This document shows positions 33,008 to 43,306 of a DNA stretch of 64,000 nucleotides, one piece after another. Both the position numbers and the translations under genes were made by a program. The notes beneath the pieces were generated by a model, which was not told the origin of the DNA, made no database searches, and saw nothing but the letters and a program-made list of their open reading frames with translations. Within the stretch, counting starts at the first letter, position 1, and each line of letters begins with the position of its first letter. The stretch is taken from contig OZ020619.1 in NCBI GenBank assembly GCA_963971575.1, forward strand, positions 20,714,813-20,778,812, read 5' to 3'. The stretch comes from Liopterus haemorrhoidalis (Eukaryota; Arthropoda; Insecta; Coleoptera; Dytiscidae).

Positions 33008-36000
33008 TCTATATATATAAAAGCAAGTGTCCTGACTGACTGACTCATTCACTCATCACCGCCCAGCCCGAACCGCTGGGCCTAGGAACTTGAAATTTGG
33101 AGAGTATATTCGCTCCATGATGTAAGCACCCACTAAGAAGGGATTTTTCGAAATTCCACTCCTAAGGGATGAAAAGGGGTGAAATGTGATTTCACGAATT
33201 CCTTAATATATCTTAGGGCCGATGGGATATCGACTTAGTTTTTGCTTACAAGTATTACCCATATAAATGCCGAAAAACCAATTTCGGTTTTTTGCCCTAA
33301 TCAACCTCTAAAGGGGTGAATCTACAATCGGGGTGAATTTTACAACCCGTCTTATTTCCTGTGTTTGTTGAGTTATAAGGTTTCTTTTTGGCACATAAGT
33401 GTCTTTTTATAATATCTCGAAATGGTTTTGACAGTTTTTTAAAATTTCACCCCTAAAGGGTGAAAAGGGGTGATATGTGATTTCAAGGATTCTTTAATAT
33501 CTCTTAGGACCAATAAGATATCGACTTGCTTTTTGCTTACAAAAATTACCCATATAAATACCGAAAAACTAATTTCAGGATTTTGTCCTTATCAACCCTT
33601 ACAGGGGTGAATCTACAATTGGGGTGAATTATACATCCCGTTGTATTTCCTGTGATTGTTGATATGTAACATTACTTATTGGCACATAGGTGTATTTTTA
33701 AAATATTTCAAAATGGTTTGACAGTTTTTTAAAATTTCAGCCCCAAAGGGTGAAAAGGGGTGGCATGTGATTTCAAGGATTCCATGATATCGACTTGCTT
33801 TTTGCTTACAAAAATTACCCATACAAATACCGAAAAACTAATTTCAGGATTTTGTCCTTATCAACCCCTAAAGGGGTGAATCTACAATTGGAGTGAATTA
33901 TACATCCCGTCGTATTTCCTGTGATTGTTGAGATGTGACATTACTTTTTGGCACATAGGTGTATTTTTAAAATATTTCGAAAAAGTTTTGACAGTTTTTT
34001 TTAAATTTCAGCCCCAAAGGGTGAAATGGGGTGACATGTGATTTCAAGGATTCCTTAATATTTCTTAGGATCAATAAGATATCGACTTGGTTTTTTCTTA
34101 CAATAATTACTCATACAAATTCCGAAAAACATATTTCAGGATTTTGCCCTAATCAACCCCTAAAGGCGTGAATCCACAAACGGGGTGAATTACACATCCC
34201 GTCGTATTTCATGTGTTTGTTGAGCTATAAAATTTATTTTTTGCACGTAGGTGTATTTTTAAAATATTATCTTAGGACCAATAAGATACCGACTTGGTTT
34301 TTGCTTACAAAGATTACTCATACAAATGCCGAAAAACTTATTTCAGTTTTTTGCCTAATCAACCCCTAAAGGGGTGAATTATACATCCTGTCGTATTTCC
34401 TGTGTTTGTTGAGTTATACAATTTCTTTTTTGCACAAAAGTGTCTTTTTAAAATATCTCGCAATAGTATTGATTGTTATTTAAAATTACGTCCCTAAAGG
34501 GTGAAAAGGGGTGAAATGTGAATTCAAGGATTCCTTAATATCTTTTAGGACCAATTTTTGCTTACAAAGATTACTCATACAAATGCCGTAAAACTTATTT
34601 CAGATTTTTGACCTAATCAACCCGTAAAGGGGTGACTATACAATCGGAGTGAATTAAACATGCTGTCGTATTTCCTGAGTTTGTTGAGTTAGAAAATTTC
34701 TTTTTGGCACATAAGTGTATTTTTAAAATATCTCCAAATAATATTGACAGTATTTTAAAATTGCATCCCTTAAGGATGAAAAGGACTGAAATGTGAATTC
34801 AAGGATTTCTTAATATCTCTTAGGACCAATTAAATATCGACTTGGTTTTTTCTTACAAAGATTACTCATACAAATGCCGAAAAACCTATTTTAGGATTTT
34901 GTCCTAATCAACCCCTAAAGGGGTGAATCTACAGTCGGGGTGAATTATACATGCAGTCGTTTTTTCTGTGTTTGTTAACTTATACCATACCTTTTTGGCA
35001 CATAGGTGTCTTTCTTAAGTATCTTGAAATATTTTTGACAGTACTTTTAATTTCCCCCTAAAGGGTTAAAAGGGGTGAAATGTGATTTCAATGATACTCT
35101 AATATCTCTGATGACTAATAAAATATCGATTTGGTTTTCGCTTATAAAGATTACCAATACAAAGGCCAAAAAATCTATTTCAGCATTTTACCTAATCAAC
35201 CCCTAAAAGGGTGAAACTACATTCGGACTTAGCTATACATCCCGTCGTATTCCTGTATTTGTTGAGTCATATCATTTATTTTTGGATGATGGTTGTCTAT
35301 TTAAAAAATCTCGAAATGGTTTTGACAATTTTTTAAAATTGCATCTCTAAAGGGTGAAATGTTATTTCAAGGATTTTTTAATATTTCTTAAGACCAATAA
35401 GTTATGAGCGATTTGATTTTTGCTTATAAAGATTACCCATACAAATGCCAACAACTTATTTCAGTATTTTATCCTAATCAACCCTTAAAGGGGTGAATCT
35501 ACATTCGGGGTGAATTGTACATCCCGTCGTATTTCCTGTGTTTGTTGAGTCATAACGTTCCTTTTAGGCACATAGATGTCTTTTTAAAATATCTCGAAAT
35601 AATTTTGACAGTTTTTTTAAATTTTACCCTTAAAGGGGTAAATTATAATTATTATATACTGGAGGTTCACTATTGAGTGACAACTCCACACATGGTATTA
35701 GTAGCTATTAAATTTACTGGTTAACCTCTTTGGTTAGTTGTAAATATTATCAATAAAGAAAAAAAAAAAAAAAAAGGTAGTAAATGAGTATTTTTTCTTC
35801 GATAGAACGTTTTTTTGACATAGAAAAATTGAAATTCGCAAAATATATTTACTAAGAAGAGATTTTTGGAAAGTCGACCTCTAAGGGGGTGAAATACGAT
35901 TTCAGGAATTCTTCAATATCTCTTAGAACCAATCAGATATCGACTTGGTTTTTGCTTACAAAGGTTACCCATACAAATGTTTGTAACAGAAATTCAGGAT

Positions 36001-36620
36001 TTTGCCCTAATCAACCCCTAAAGGGATGAATATACATTTGGGGTGAATTATAGAAACCTTACATAGGTTTCTATTAAATAGAAACCTACTTAGCTTTCTA
36101 TTTAAAATATTTAGTAAGCGTTTTGACAGTTTTTTAAAATTTCATCCCTAACGGGGTTAATTGGTATTTTTTATGCGATAGAATGTCCACAGAGACATGA
36201 AATTCGGGAAATATATTCCCCCCATGACGTGCATCCATTAATATGGAACTTTTCAAAATTCGATCCCTAAGGGGGTGAAAAGGGCTGAAATGTGATTTCA
36301 CGGATTTCTCAATATCTCTTAAGACTATTGAGATATTGACTTGGTTTTTGCTTACAAAAGTTACCCATACTTAATTAAACTTAATCTTATTTTAAAATTT
36401 TACCCTAACCAAACACTAAAGGATGGATCTGCATTCAGGGTTTAGAACCCTTCGTATTTCCTTCATTTATTGAGGTTTAACATTCCTTTTTGGCATATAT
36501 GTCTTTTTAAAATATTTAAAAAGTATTACAGTTTGTTTTTTACTCAATTTGACGTAAGAACCCACTAAGAAAGGATTTTTTGAAGTTCGACCTCTATGTA
36601 GTGAAAAAGAGTAAAATGTT
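33008..36620 (+). repeat. Long array of the ~290-bp repeat, ~11-12 units, + orientation
   Basis: Head AAGCAAGTGTCCTGACTGAC, then units each with AAAAGGGGTGAAATGTGATT, TATCGACTTGGTTTTTGCTT, ATTACCCATACAAATGCCGA, CCCCTAAAGGGGTGAATCTA and CGTCGTATTTCCTGTGTTTG. The CCTAAAGG-type step recurs near 33313, 33606, 33878, 34166, 34371, 34628, 34921, 35206, 35491 and 36019. Divergence rises to the right; interrupted near 35645-35870. Confidence 0.9.
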
Positions 36621-36644
36621 TTTTCACGGATTCCTCCATTGAAA

Positions 36645-36960
36645 CATAGAATTATATTATAATTTCAATAATTTCCACTGGTTATTAAATTAACGCTTTT
36701 AAAAATTTAATGCATCATTGGCCAAAATATAATTAAAAAAATAATTTAAACAAAATAAAAATGCAAAAAAAAAACGGAAAAAATAAAATTGCCTCCTCTC
36801 GCCGGGAGCGAACTCCATTTTGTTGGGTAAGAATCGAGCACCATAACCAATACACCAGGATACGCCTTCTAGTATAGCGTGTTACATAACCATAACTTTT
36901 GTACATTATTAACCAAAAAACACAAAACAAATGCGAATTTTCCGAAAACATAATCTAATC
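36645..36960 (-). mobile_element. tRNA-related SINE-like repeat, copy 1
   Basis: Shares CCACTGGTTATTAAATT, ACGCTTTTAAAAAT and AATTTAAACAAAATAAAAAT with 38260-38365. Then comes, on the - strand, a tRNA-like stretch with a degenerate B box (GAGTTCGCTCCCGG) and TGGTTATGGTGCTCGAT resembling an A box. Probable SINE. Confidence 0.55.
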
Positions 36961-37203
36961 AATGTACATTATTTATGGCCGGTATTATGAAGCAAAATAG
37001 TTTGCTAGTAAATTTTAGTTAAGAGTTAAACTAATTTAACCCATAGATTTCGGTATTATAAAAGTTGGTTTAAAAGAGTTCCCAACTAAATCTACAAACT
37101 AAATTAGTTGACAGATTTTCTGGGTACTAAATTATAGTTAGGAACTATATTTGTTTTACATTTAAATAGTAAGAATTTTGTTTACATTGAAATAACTTGT
37201 TTT

Positions 37204-37869
37204 TACCCAGCAAACAATCAACCATCGGCCGAATGCCAGCAAACTGCTTTTTCTGTTGGTAAATTGCTGGCACTAAAAGTTTGTGAAACGCCAGTATTAA
37301 TAACATATGTACTTCACATTTGTATTTCGCACTCCTCCTATACGAAGTACTTTACCAGCATTTTATGAGCACTCCTTATTTTTGTTAATATGTTACATTT
37401 TACTTTTGTTTCACCACCGTTGAATAAATTTATTCAACTAATAAAGTTGACAATATCGCATCATTCTATTGACAGCAACGTTAATTTCTTCATTAATAGT
37501 ATAAAACCGATGCGAGATTGTTAACTTTATTTGTTAAATAAATTTATTCAACAATGGTGAAATGGCTAAATGAGTATTTATTTTGCACCTAACCATTAAT
37601 TTATTTTAATACTGGGTAAGTATAAGGTAAATATACATATGTTACATTTGAAATACTAGAGAGTGGGTATAATATAAGCACTGGTCCGTCAGAAATAAAT
37701 CTTGCAACTAATGCGATTATTTTGCACTTTGCCGCTACTGGGCCGGCAATTGATACATCAATGGGCCAGCTAAAGGGCACGGGGACACCGCGGTACTGGC
37801 CCATTACTTTCAATGCTGGGGAGTATGTGCTTCAACAGTACTGACCCGTATAAAAATGCTTGCTGGGTA
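37204..37869. mobile_element. Inverted-repeat element TACCCAGCAA
   Basis: TACCCAGCAAACAATCAACC at the left and TTGCTGGGTA at the right. It includes inner inverted blocks around AATAAATTTATTCAAC and a GC-richer part (37730-37810). No clean duplication. 36961-37203 has two inverted TTTAGTT-type segments, unassigned. Confidence 0.65.
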
Positions 37870-38232
37870 CTATTTATTCTAAAATATATATTTGATAATT
37901 AAAAATGCAAAGTAAGGAATAATATTGTACATAAAAAAATTGATGTGAAGTGTGAATTTTCACACATTTCAGGGTTTCGCAGGTATTCAGTAACTGAATG
38001 ATGATTATTTGGGATGCCAAAACAAATTTTATGACAAAATATTTTTTTACGAATATTAATTCTAATGAGTAATACCATTATTTAAGTTTCTAAATAGGTA
38101 TGTGCAGTATTTTTTTTTTTTTTTATATGGATATATAGCAATGTTCATTAAGATTTTGAAAATTGCGCCTATGGCTTCCATTGGTTGCTTAAATCATAAG
38201 CCCCGCCCTCTGATTTCGTATACATTCAAACA

Positions 38233-38500
38233 TAGAATTAAATGTATGTAATAGAACACTTCCCACTGGTTATTAAATTTACGCTTTTAAAAATTAAATG
38301 CAACATTTACCAAAATATAACTAGAATTTTGACAAAATAATTTAAACAAAATAAAAATGCAATAAAAAAAACAGAATAATTAAAATTGACAGGATTCGAA
38401 CTCTAGTTTGCAAATCACAAATAAACGACTAAACGCACAACGCTACGAATGCCTACTTACATATCTACTGTGTTACATAGCGAATTAAATATTTAACATA
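38233..38500 (-). mobile_element. tRNA-related SINE-like repeat, copy 2
   Basis: Same order as 36645-36960. On the - strand, GAGTTCGAATCCT (B box) lies at about 38394-38406 and GCGTTGTGCGTTTAGTCG (A-box-like) about 30 bp away in the wrong relative place for a normal tRNA, so the promoter is degenerate. 37870-38232 has nothing recognised. Confidence 0.6.
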
Positions 38501-39053
38501 TTTTAGTTAAAAACACAAAAAATGCATTATTTTCCGAAAACATAATCTGACCAAAAATTCCTGTTGTACTATTCCGGTTCACACAAAAGTACATTACTTA
38601 GAATTTTTTCAGATTTTTAGTTTAAACTACAGGGTGTGGGACAAAAAACTTGTTTTGCACAATTTTGGTAAAAATCGCGTCAAAATAATTTATAATAAAT
38701 TTTTGATCGTTAATCCACGTACTAAGAGCTTTCATTTGATACCCTACTCAGAATTTAAAAAAAATATTTTTTTTTTCGATGAGCACATACATATTTGTTA
38801 ATATTTTTAGGTGGATATGTTTTTTTAGATGTTTTAGTATTTTTCCTATGTGCGGGTCAAAGAGTTGTATAAGCATGCCAAATTTCAACTCTCTAGGTTT
38901 AGCCGTTTGGCTACAATTTTTAACGAACAGACAGACAGACAAACAGACAGACAGACGACAAAATGACGGTATAAGGGTTTTCTGGTCATACCTACAAAAC
39001 CCTAAAAATACCGAATTGTTATCGCAAACCGGCTGTTGTTTATGACATGCAGG
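38500..39053 (+). repeat. Composite repeat, copy A, left part
   Basis: Aligns with 59085-59905: ATTATTTTCCGAAAACATAA, TTCCTGTTGTACTATTCCGG, TTTAAACTACAGGGTGTGGG, then a (CAGA)n run at 38930-38957, then GACAAAATGACGGTATAAGG and ACCGAATTGTTATCGCAAAC. Interrupted at 39053 by a hAT element; it resumes at 41812. Confidence 0.85.
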
Positions 39054-39486
39054 CAGCGTTGCCAGGTTGGGCGTTCGAAAAAGGTAAATTGCGCCTCGTT
39101 TTCGACAAATTGCGATAGCGCCGAATTGGGCGTCTACGTTTGCAAAAGGAAGCTTTTTTGGGCGTTTTGTGTTTCACACTCTTATAATTCTCATAATCAT
39201 ATCACGTTATAAAATTTTCACAATAAAAGGCGCTTATTGTATATCGGTTTAATATTAATTTATAACTTATATATTCTAATTAGAATTTCAATTATTTTGT
39301 TGTGTTTTGAACAGTTTATGTACCCTGTATATTGTGTGTAATCTCTATACTGTACTTTTTTTGTAATTATTACTAAGGGAGAATAAATTTTTGTGTTTTA
39401 TAGTTGACAGTAGGTGTATTTAATTTTGTTACACGTTTCTAAGATGGAAACTTTATTTATTTGTTGTGTATTTGGGTGGTATAGGC

Positions 39487-40510
39487 TAGTGTTTCTCAAC
39501 CAAAAACGCACCGCGGACCAGTATAATATATAATTTTCTAAAGCGGACCACTAATTGAGAAGTGACATTACCGGTGGCGGCGCTGCCAACAGGTTAATTT
39601 AAGCATAGTACATTTTTATTTTATGAAAATTTGAGTAAATATTTGCGAAAATTTCTAATTTTTAAGCGCTGCACATGTATCGAAGTGTATAACAGAAGGT
39701 GGGCATCAAATTACAGTATTTAAAGTAATTTCAGTAGATTTATTGAAGTGTAATTTGTAGTTCAGCAGGTGTTAAATTTTATGTGGTACATCTGAGTGTC
39801 GGTCATCTGAATTTACAATATATGGATTCTGTTTGTAAACAAGTGCATTATGTTCATTGCCTCATAAAATAAAATTAGTTTTAGTTGGACAGAAGCAGCT
39901 AACAGTTAGATATGCAACTTGCAGGTGCAAACGTATTAGTGCAGTTTTGTTTTTCTGCTACAAATGTAATGAATAAGACTTCCTCCTATCCATAATCAAA
40001 TCTTTTCCCAATCTGGACTTAATATTAACTTTCCCTCCATTTTTCTTAAGAAAAGTAAAAAACTAAGATACCTATCTTTGTCCTGTCTTGAATGGCAGCC
40101 AAAAACACTACCATTTGTTCTACTTTTATAGTTTTTCACAATTTTTATCGACATTCTTACAAAAATTCAACACTAGAACATATGTAATAAGTTCAAACAG
40201 TACTAGAGCGCATAGTACATTATTTGACAACCGAACTGCGTATTCGAGCGTGTCAGTTCTCAATAATAATTGTTGGTTCATTTTTAGCAAGAAAACAAAT
40301 ATATTTAATGTGCTACTAAATACATTTATTTTATTTGTAGAAAATCACAGAAAGTTTACAGAAAATAAACACAATATATATTATTCACATAAAAAATGTG
40401 CATAAATAATAAAAAACAACTGCAAAAAACACATATAAAATCTTTCGCGGACCACTAAAATTTTTCTGGGGACCACTGGTGGTCCGTGGACCACCTGTTG
40501 AGAAACACTG
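39487..40510. mobile_element. hAT-type element nested in 39054-41811
   Basis: TAGTGTTTCTCAACC and GGTGGTCCGTGGACC-side end ACCTGTTGAGAAACACTG. Flanks GTATAGGC and GTATAGTT match at 6 of 8. It contains an unrecognised + strand open frame (40088-40405) of low-complexity composition. Confidence 0.82.
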
Positions 40511-40734
40511 GTATAGTTAGTTCTAAATTTGTATTTAACAAATTACAGTAGCGTCGATTTAAAGTTCGACATAAATTTTACTAATACTTGGACCTTAAAT
40601 CTTCGCCCCTTCCCAGCGAAAATTTTGTCATAAATTTATCCTAACAAATTATGAAATAACCCTAGCAACCTCGGTCTTTGAATAAACAATAAACGTGTAG
40701 TTTGCGTATAAACGTTTGGAACAGCCGTTTCTTA

Positions 40735-41530
40735 AGGATGGTTTCTAATTGACGTAGACGTAGAACTTAGAAATAAAACGTATAACGTAGATTTTGTTGC
40801 TTTGGTTTCCAATAAACTTAGAATATCGTGTCAAAACTATTTAAGTTAACCTCTTTGTAAAAGAAGTTTCTTAAAAAGTGTCGAATAACATGTATTCGTC
40901 AAATAATATGGACGACGATTTAGCAATGCTAGCAATTTTTATTGTTACAGTTATGCTAATTATTCGCAAACAACGTCATAAACACAGAATATCTAAAGCA
41001 CGGTGGTAGTTTATGTTAAAATATTAAAAGCAATGCTATATCACGATAGTTTAGACCAATTTTGCAATCATTGCCGTTGGTGGCAGCCGGCCTTATGCAA
41101 ACGTACATAAGACCGGTTTTTCTAGAATCGAACTAAATGTCGCTAGTGCGCAAACTTTATAAGATCGCCTTCTACTAGTAGGGTTCTATAGCATCGACCC
41201 AAAATTCGGCTCATTTGTTGCGTCGCCCGTGTGCACTGCACAGGCTGCGGTCCTGTACGCCGAAAAGTTTCCACAATTAGTTTATCTATTATATATTAAA
41301 CAATGTATATTCATTATTAAACAATAATCTAACCATAGTAATTTTTTATTTCCCTTATTTCAATACCGTGAACCAAACAAATGTTGACTAGTTGAAATGT
41401 AATGTCAACTTCTATCATTTTTTTTTTTTTTTTTTATTAGCCGGATGTAAATACCTAGACGTGAAATACAAAAATATGATTATTCTACGTGAACGTTTCT
41501 ACATCTACGTCCATATACGTCTAAATTGAA
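40735..41530. mobile_element. ACGTAGA-rich inverted-repeat element, copy 2
   Basis: AAGGATGGTTTCTAATTGAC then GTAGACGTAGAAC at the left; the right side holds TACATCTACGTCCATATACG. Inner part GAATAACATGTATTCGTCAA is shared, inverted, with 17860-17900. It also holds an extra segment (41040-41280) not in copy 1. Confidence 0.7.
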
Positions 41531-41811
41531 CTCTATTGAAGCGCTTTTTTGTAAGTACGCAAGCGCGGAACGTTCCGTTCCGATTCTGAACTGTCTTGAA
41601 ACAAACCTATAAAAACATTACTCATAAAGATGTCTTCAATAATTATTAATATTAACACCTATTTGTGTTATTAAAATAAGAAATTGTAGGTATGTCTTAA
41701 TTTTTTACGAAGATAGTATTTTTTTATTGTGACGTGTCTTTATTTCGGCGCTTTGGGCGACATCTACTAACAAATTCGGCGATTATAGAATAGCTTAACC
41801 TGGCAACCCTG

Positions 41812-42588
41812 CATGCAGGTGTACGTTATCGCTTGTTGCTGTTTGCCGTTCAAGGTTGCAGGCAGGCGGGAAACTGTTCACGTTTCAAACGTTTACGTTG
41901 CGTTTTTAATTTATCTTATGCTTTCTTTAATTCTTTGTACACTTCACTTCTTTATTATTGTTTAACTTTAGCGCTTAACGTTTACACTTCACTGTTTTCT
42001 CCTCTGTTTATATTTCTTTTGTTCATTTACTTCATATTTTCTACTTCATACATATGTTATTATATTATTGTTCTTTTCGACTTTAAACTGTTATACGCAA
42101 CTTTATTACTGTTTTTCTCTCCACTTTAATTGTTCTTTTTCCACTTTTATTGTTCTTTCTCCACTTTTATTACTTTCACTCAGTGGCGGATTAAGCCTTC
42201 GCCGGGCCCAAGACATTTTTGATTTACGGGCCCTCAACCTAGAGGCGTTCAAAGGGGAAGGGGAAAGGGAAAGGGTTCGTTGGGCCCTTGAAAATTACGG
42301 GCCCAAGACAATTGTCTTTGCGAAAGTCCGCCACTGCTTTCACTCCACTTTTTACTCACTGTTTCTCACATAACTTCCACTTTACTTACAACTCTCAGAG
42401 GCGGATTTAACGGCGGGCGCACCGGGCGCGCGGCCTTGGCCTTGACTTCTGAAGGGCCCCGCAAAACCCCAACTCTCCACTAATGACACCAAGTTTTGTT
42501 TCATATGTATAATTTTAATTACTTACAAGTTTACAATCGGCGGTAAAACCTAGTAGTATGTTTTAAACTGTTATACGCAACTTTATTA
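41812..42588 (+). repeat. Composite repeat, copy A, right part
   Basis: Aligns with 59898-60670 (CAGGCGGGAAACTGTTCACG, TTTACGTTGCGTTTTTAATT, TTTAGCGCTTAACGTTTACA, TCTCCACTTTTATTACTTTC). It carries its own hAT MITE (42181-42336) and the left part of another (from 42396). A short piece (TTAAACTGTTATACGCAACT) is present twice, at 42080 and 42562. Confidence 0.85.
42181..42336. mobile_element. hAT MITE CAGTGGCGGA, perfect 8-bp duplication (copy A)
   Basis: CAGTGGCGGATTAAGCCTTC to TCCGCCACTG with CTTTCACT on both sides (42173-42180, 42337-42344). The same insertion with the same duplication is in composite copy B (60290-60447), so it predates the duplication of the composite repeat. Confidence 0.92.
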
Positions 42589-42862
42589 GAGTACGTTCAG
42601 GATAACTTCATGCCAGGTCTATATTACCGACTGGGTTGCGCAGAAACTAAACTTCGTCCATGGCATTACCGACAGCTGGTTTTGTACATTTCATTGGCGT
42701 CACTTACTTTGATCTGTTCTTGACTACGCTCGATTTTGATTGCTTAATTCCGTTTTTGTTTTCTTTTTTAAATTTTGTTGTTTATTTTCTTTGTTAAATT
42801 TTGTTGTTTGTTTTTTTTTTTTTTGTTATATTTGTGTGTTATTATTATTGTTATTTGTGAAA

Positions 42863-42985
42863 ATGACGCCAAATAAAAAGATTAGGCTTCCAAGGTATGC
42901 CAATTCGGAGCCAAGCGAGAGAAATCATAAACAATGTCGCTAAATTTATGAAAAATGATTATAAATTTCTCAGATTATATACAGA
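42863..42985 (+). pseudogene. Transposase N-terminal fragment, one frameshift
   Basis: MTPNKKIRLPR in one frame, then GMPIRSQAREIINNVAKFMK and NDYKFLRLYTENY in the next, ending in a stop. It resembles the helix-turn-helix start of IS630/Tc1-type transposases (SQAREIIxNV), which agrees with the TA target of the host element. Family call is moderate. Confidence 0.5.
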
Positions 42986-43306
42986 AAATTATTAAAATGG
43001 AATTTATCAATGTATAAACTGTTACATATACTGTCGATTCCGCTTAATTGGGCCACCGCTTAATTGGGGCAGGCGCTTATTTGGGACAAATCTCAAAGAA
43101 CAGAAACCAAACCAAGGAACCAACAGTAAATTTACATGTTTAATTGGGACAACATTCCGCTTAATTGGGACAGTTAAGATCACAGTATTTATTCTCAAGA
43201 ATATGTACAAAGAATTTAATATTACAGTGTTATTTTATGCAGGAAGGAAATGAAGGGAGCCCTACATCCGCACTGAATACCTGTGCTGATTTTGTAGAAG
43301 TGAAAT

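Larger units (their letters stand above)
39054..41811. mobile_element. hAT-type element, 2758 bp, perfect 8-bp duplication, proven by empty site
   Basis: Starts CAGCGTTGCCAGGTT and ends AACCTGGCAACCCTG. CATGCAGG is duplicated exactly (39046-39053, 41812-41819), and the second composite copy has a single CATGCAGG at the equivalent place near 59904. No transposase is recognised; two further elements are nested (39487-40510, 40735-41530). Confidence 0.92.

Noticed and set aside
33008..36620. CRISPR array
   Set aside because: Units are ~290 bp, diverged, and without unique spacers between short exact repeats; the genome is eukaryotic.
36780..36880. tRNA gene
   Set aside because: B-box-like and A-box-like pieces are degenerate and the region repeats at 38233-38500, which fits a SINE.
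37601..37813. 70-codon - strand ORF as a gene
   Set aside because: It lies inside the TACCCAGCAA inverted-repeat element and shows no motif.
43022..43210. 62-codon - strand ORF as a gene
   Set aside because: It is antisense across the pogo CTTAATTGGG terminal repeats.
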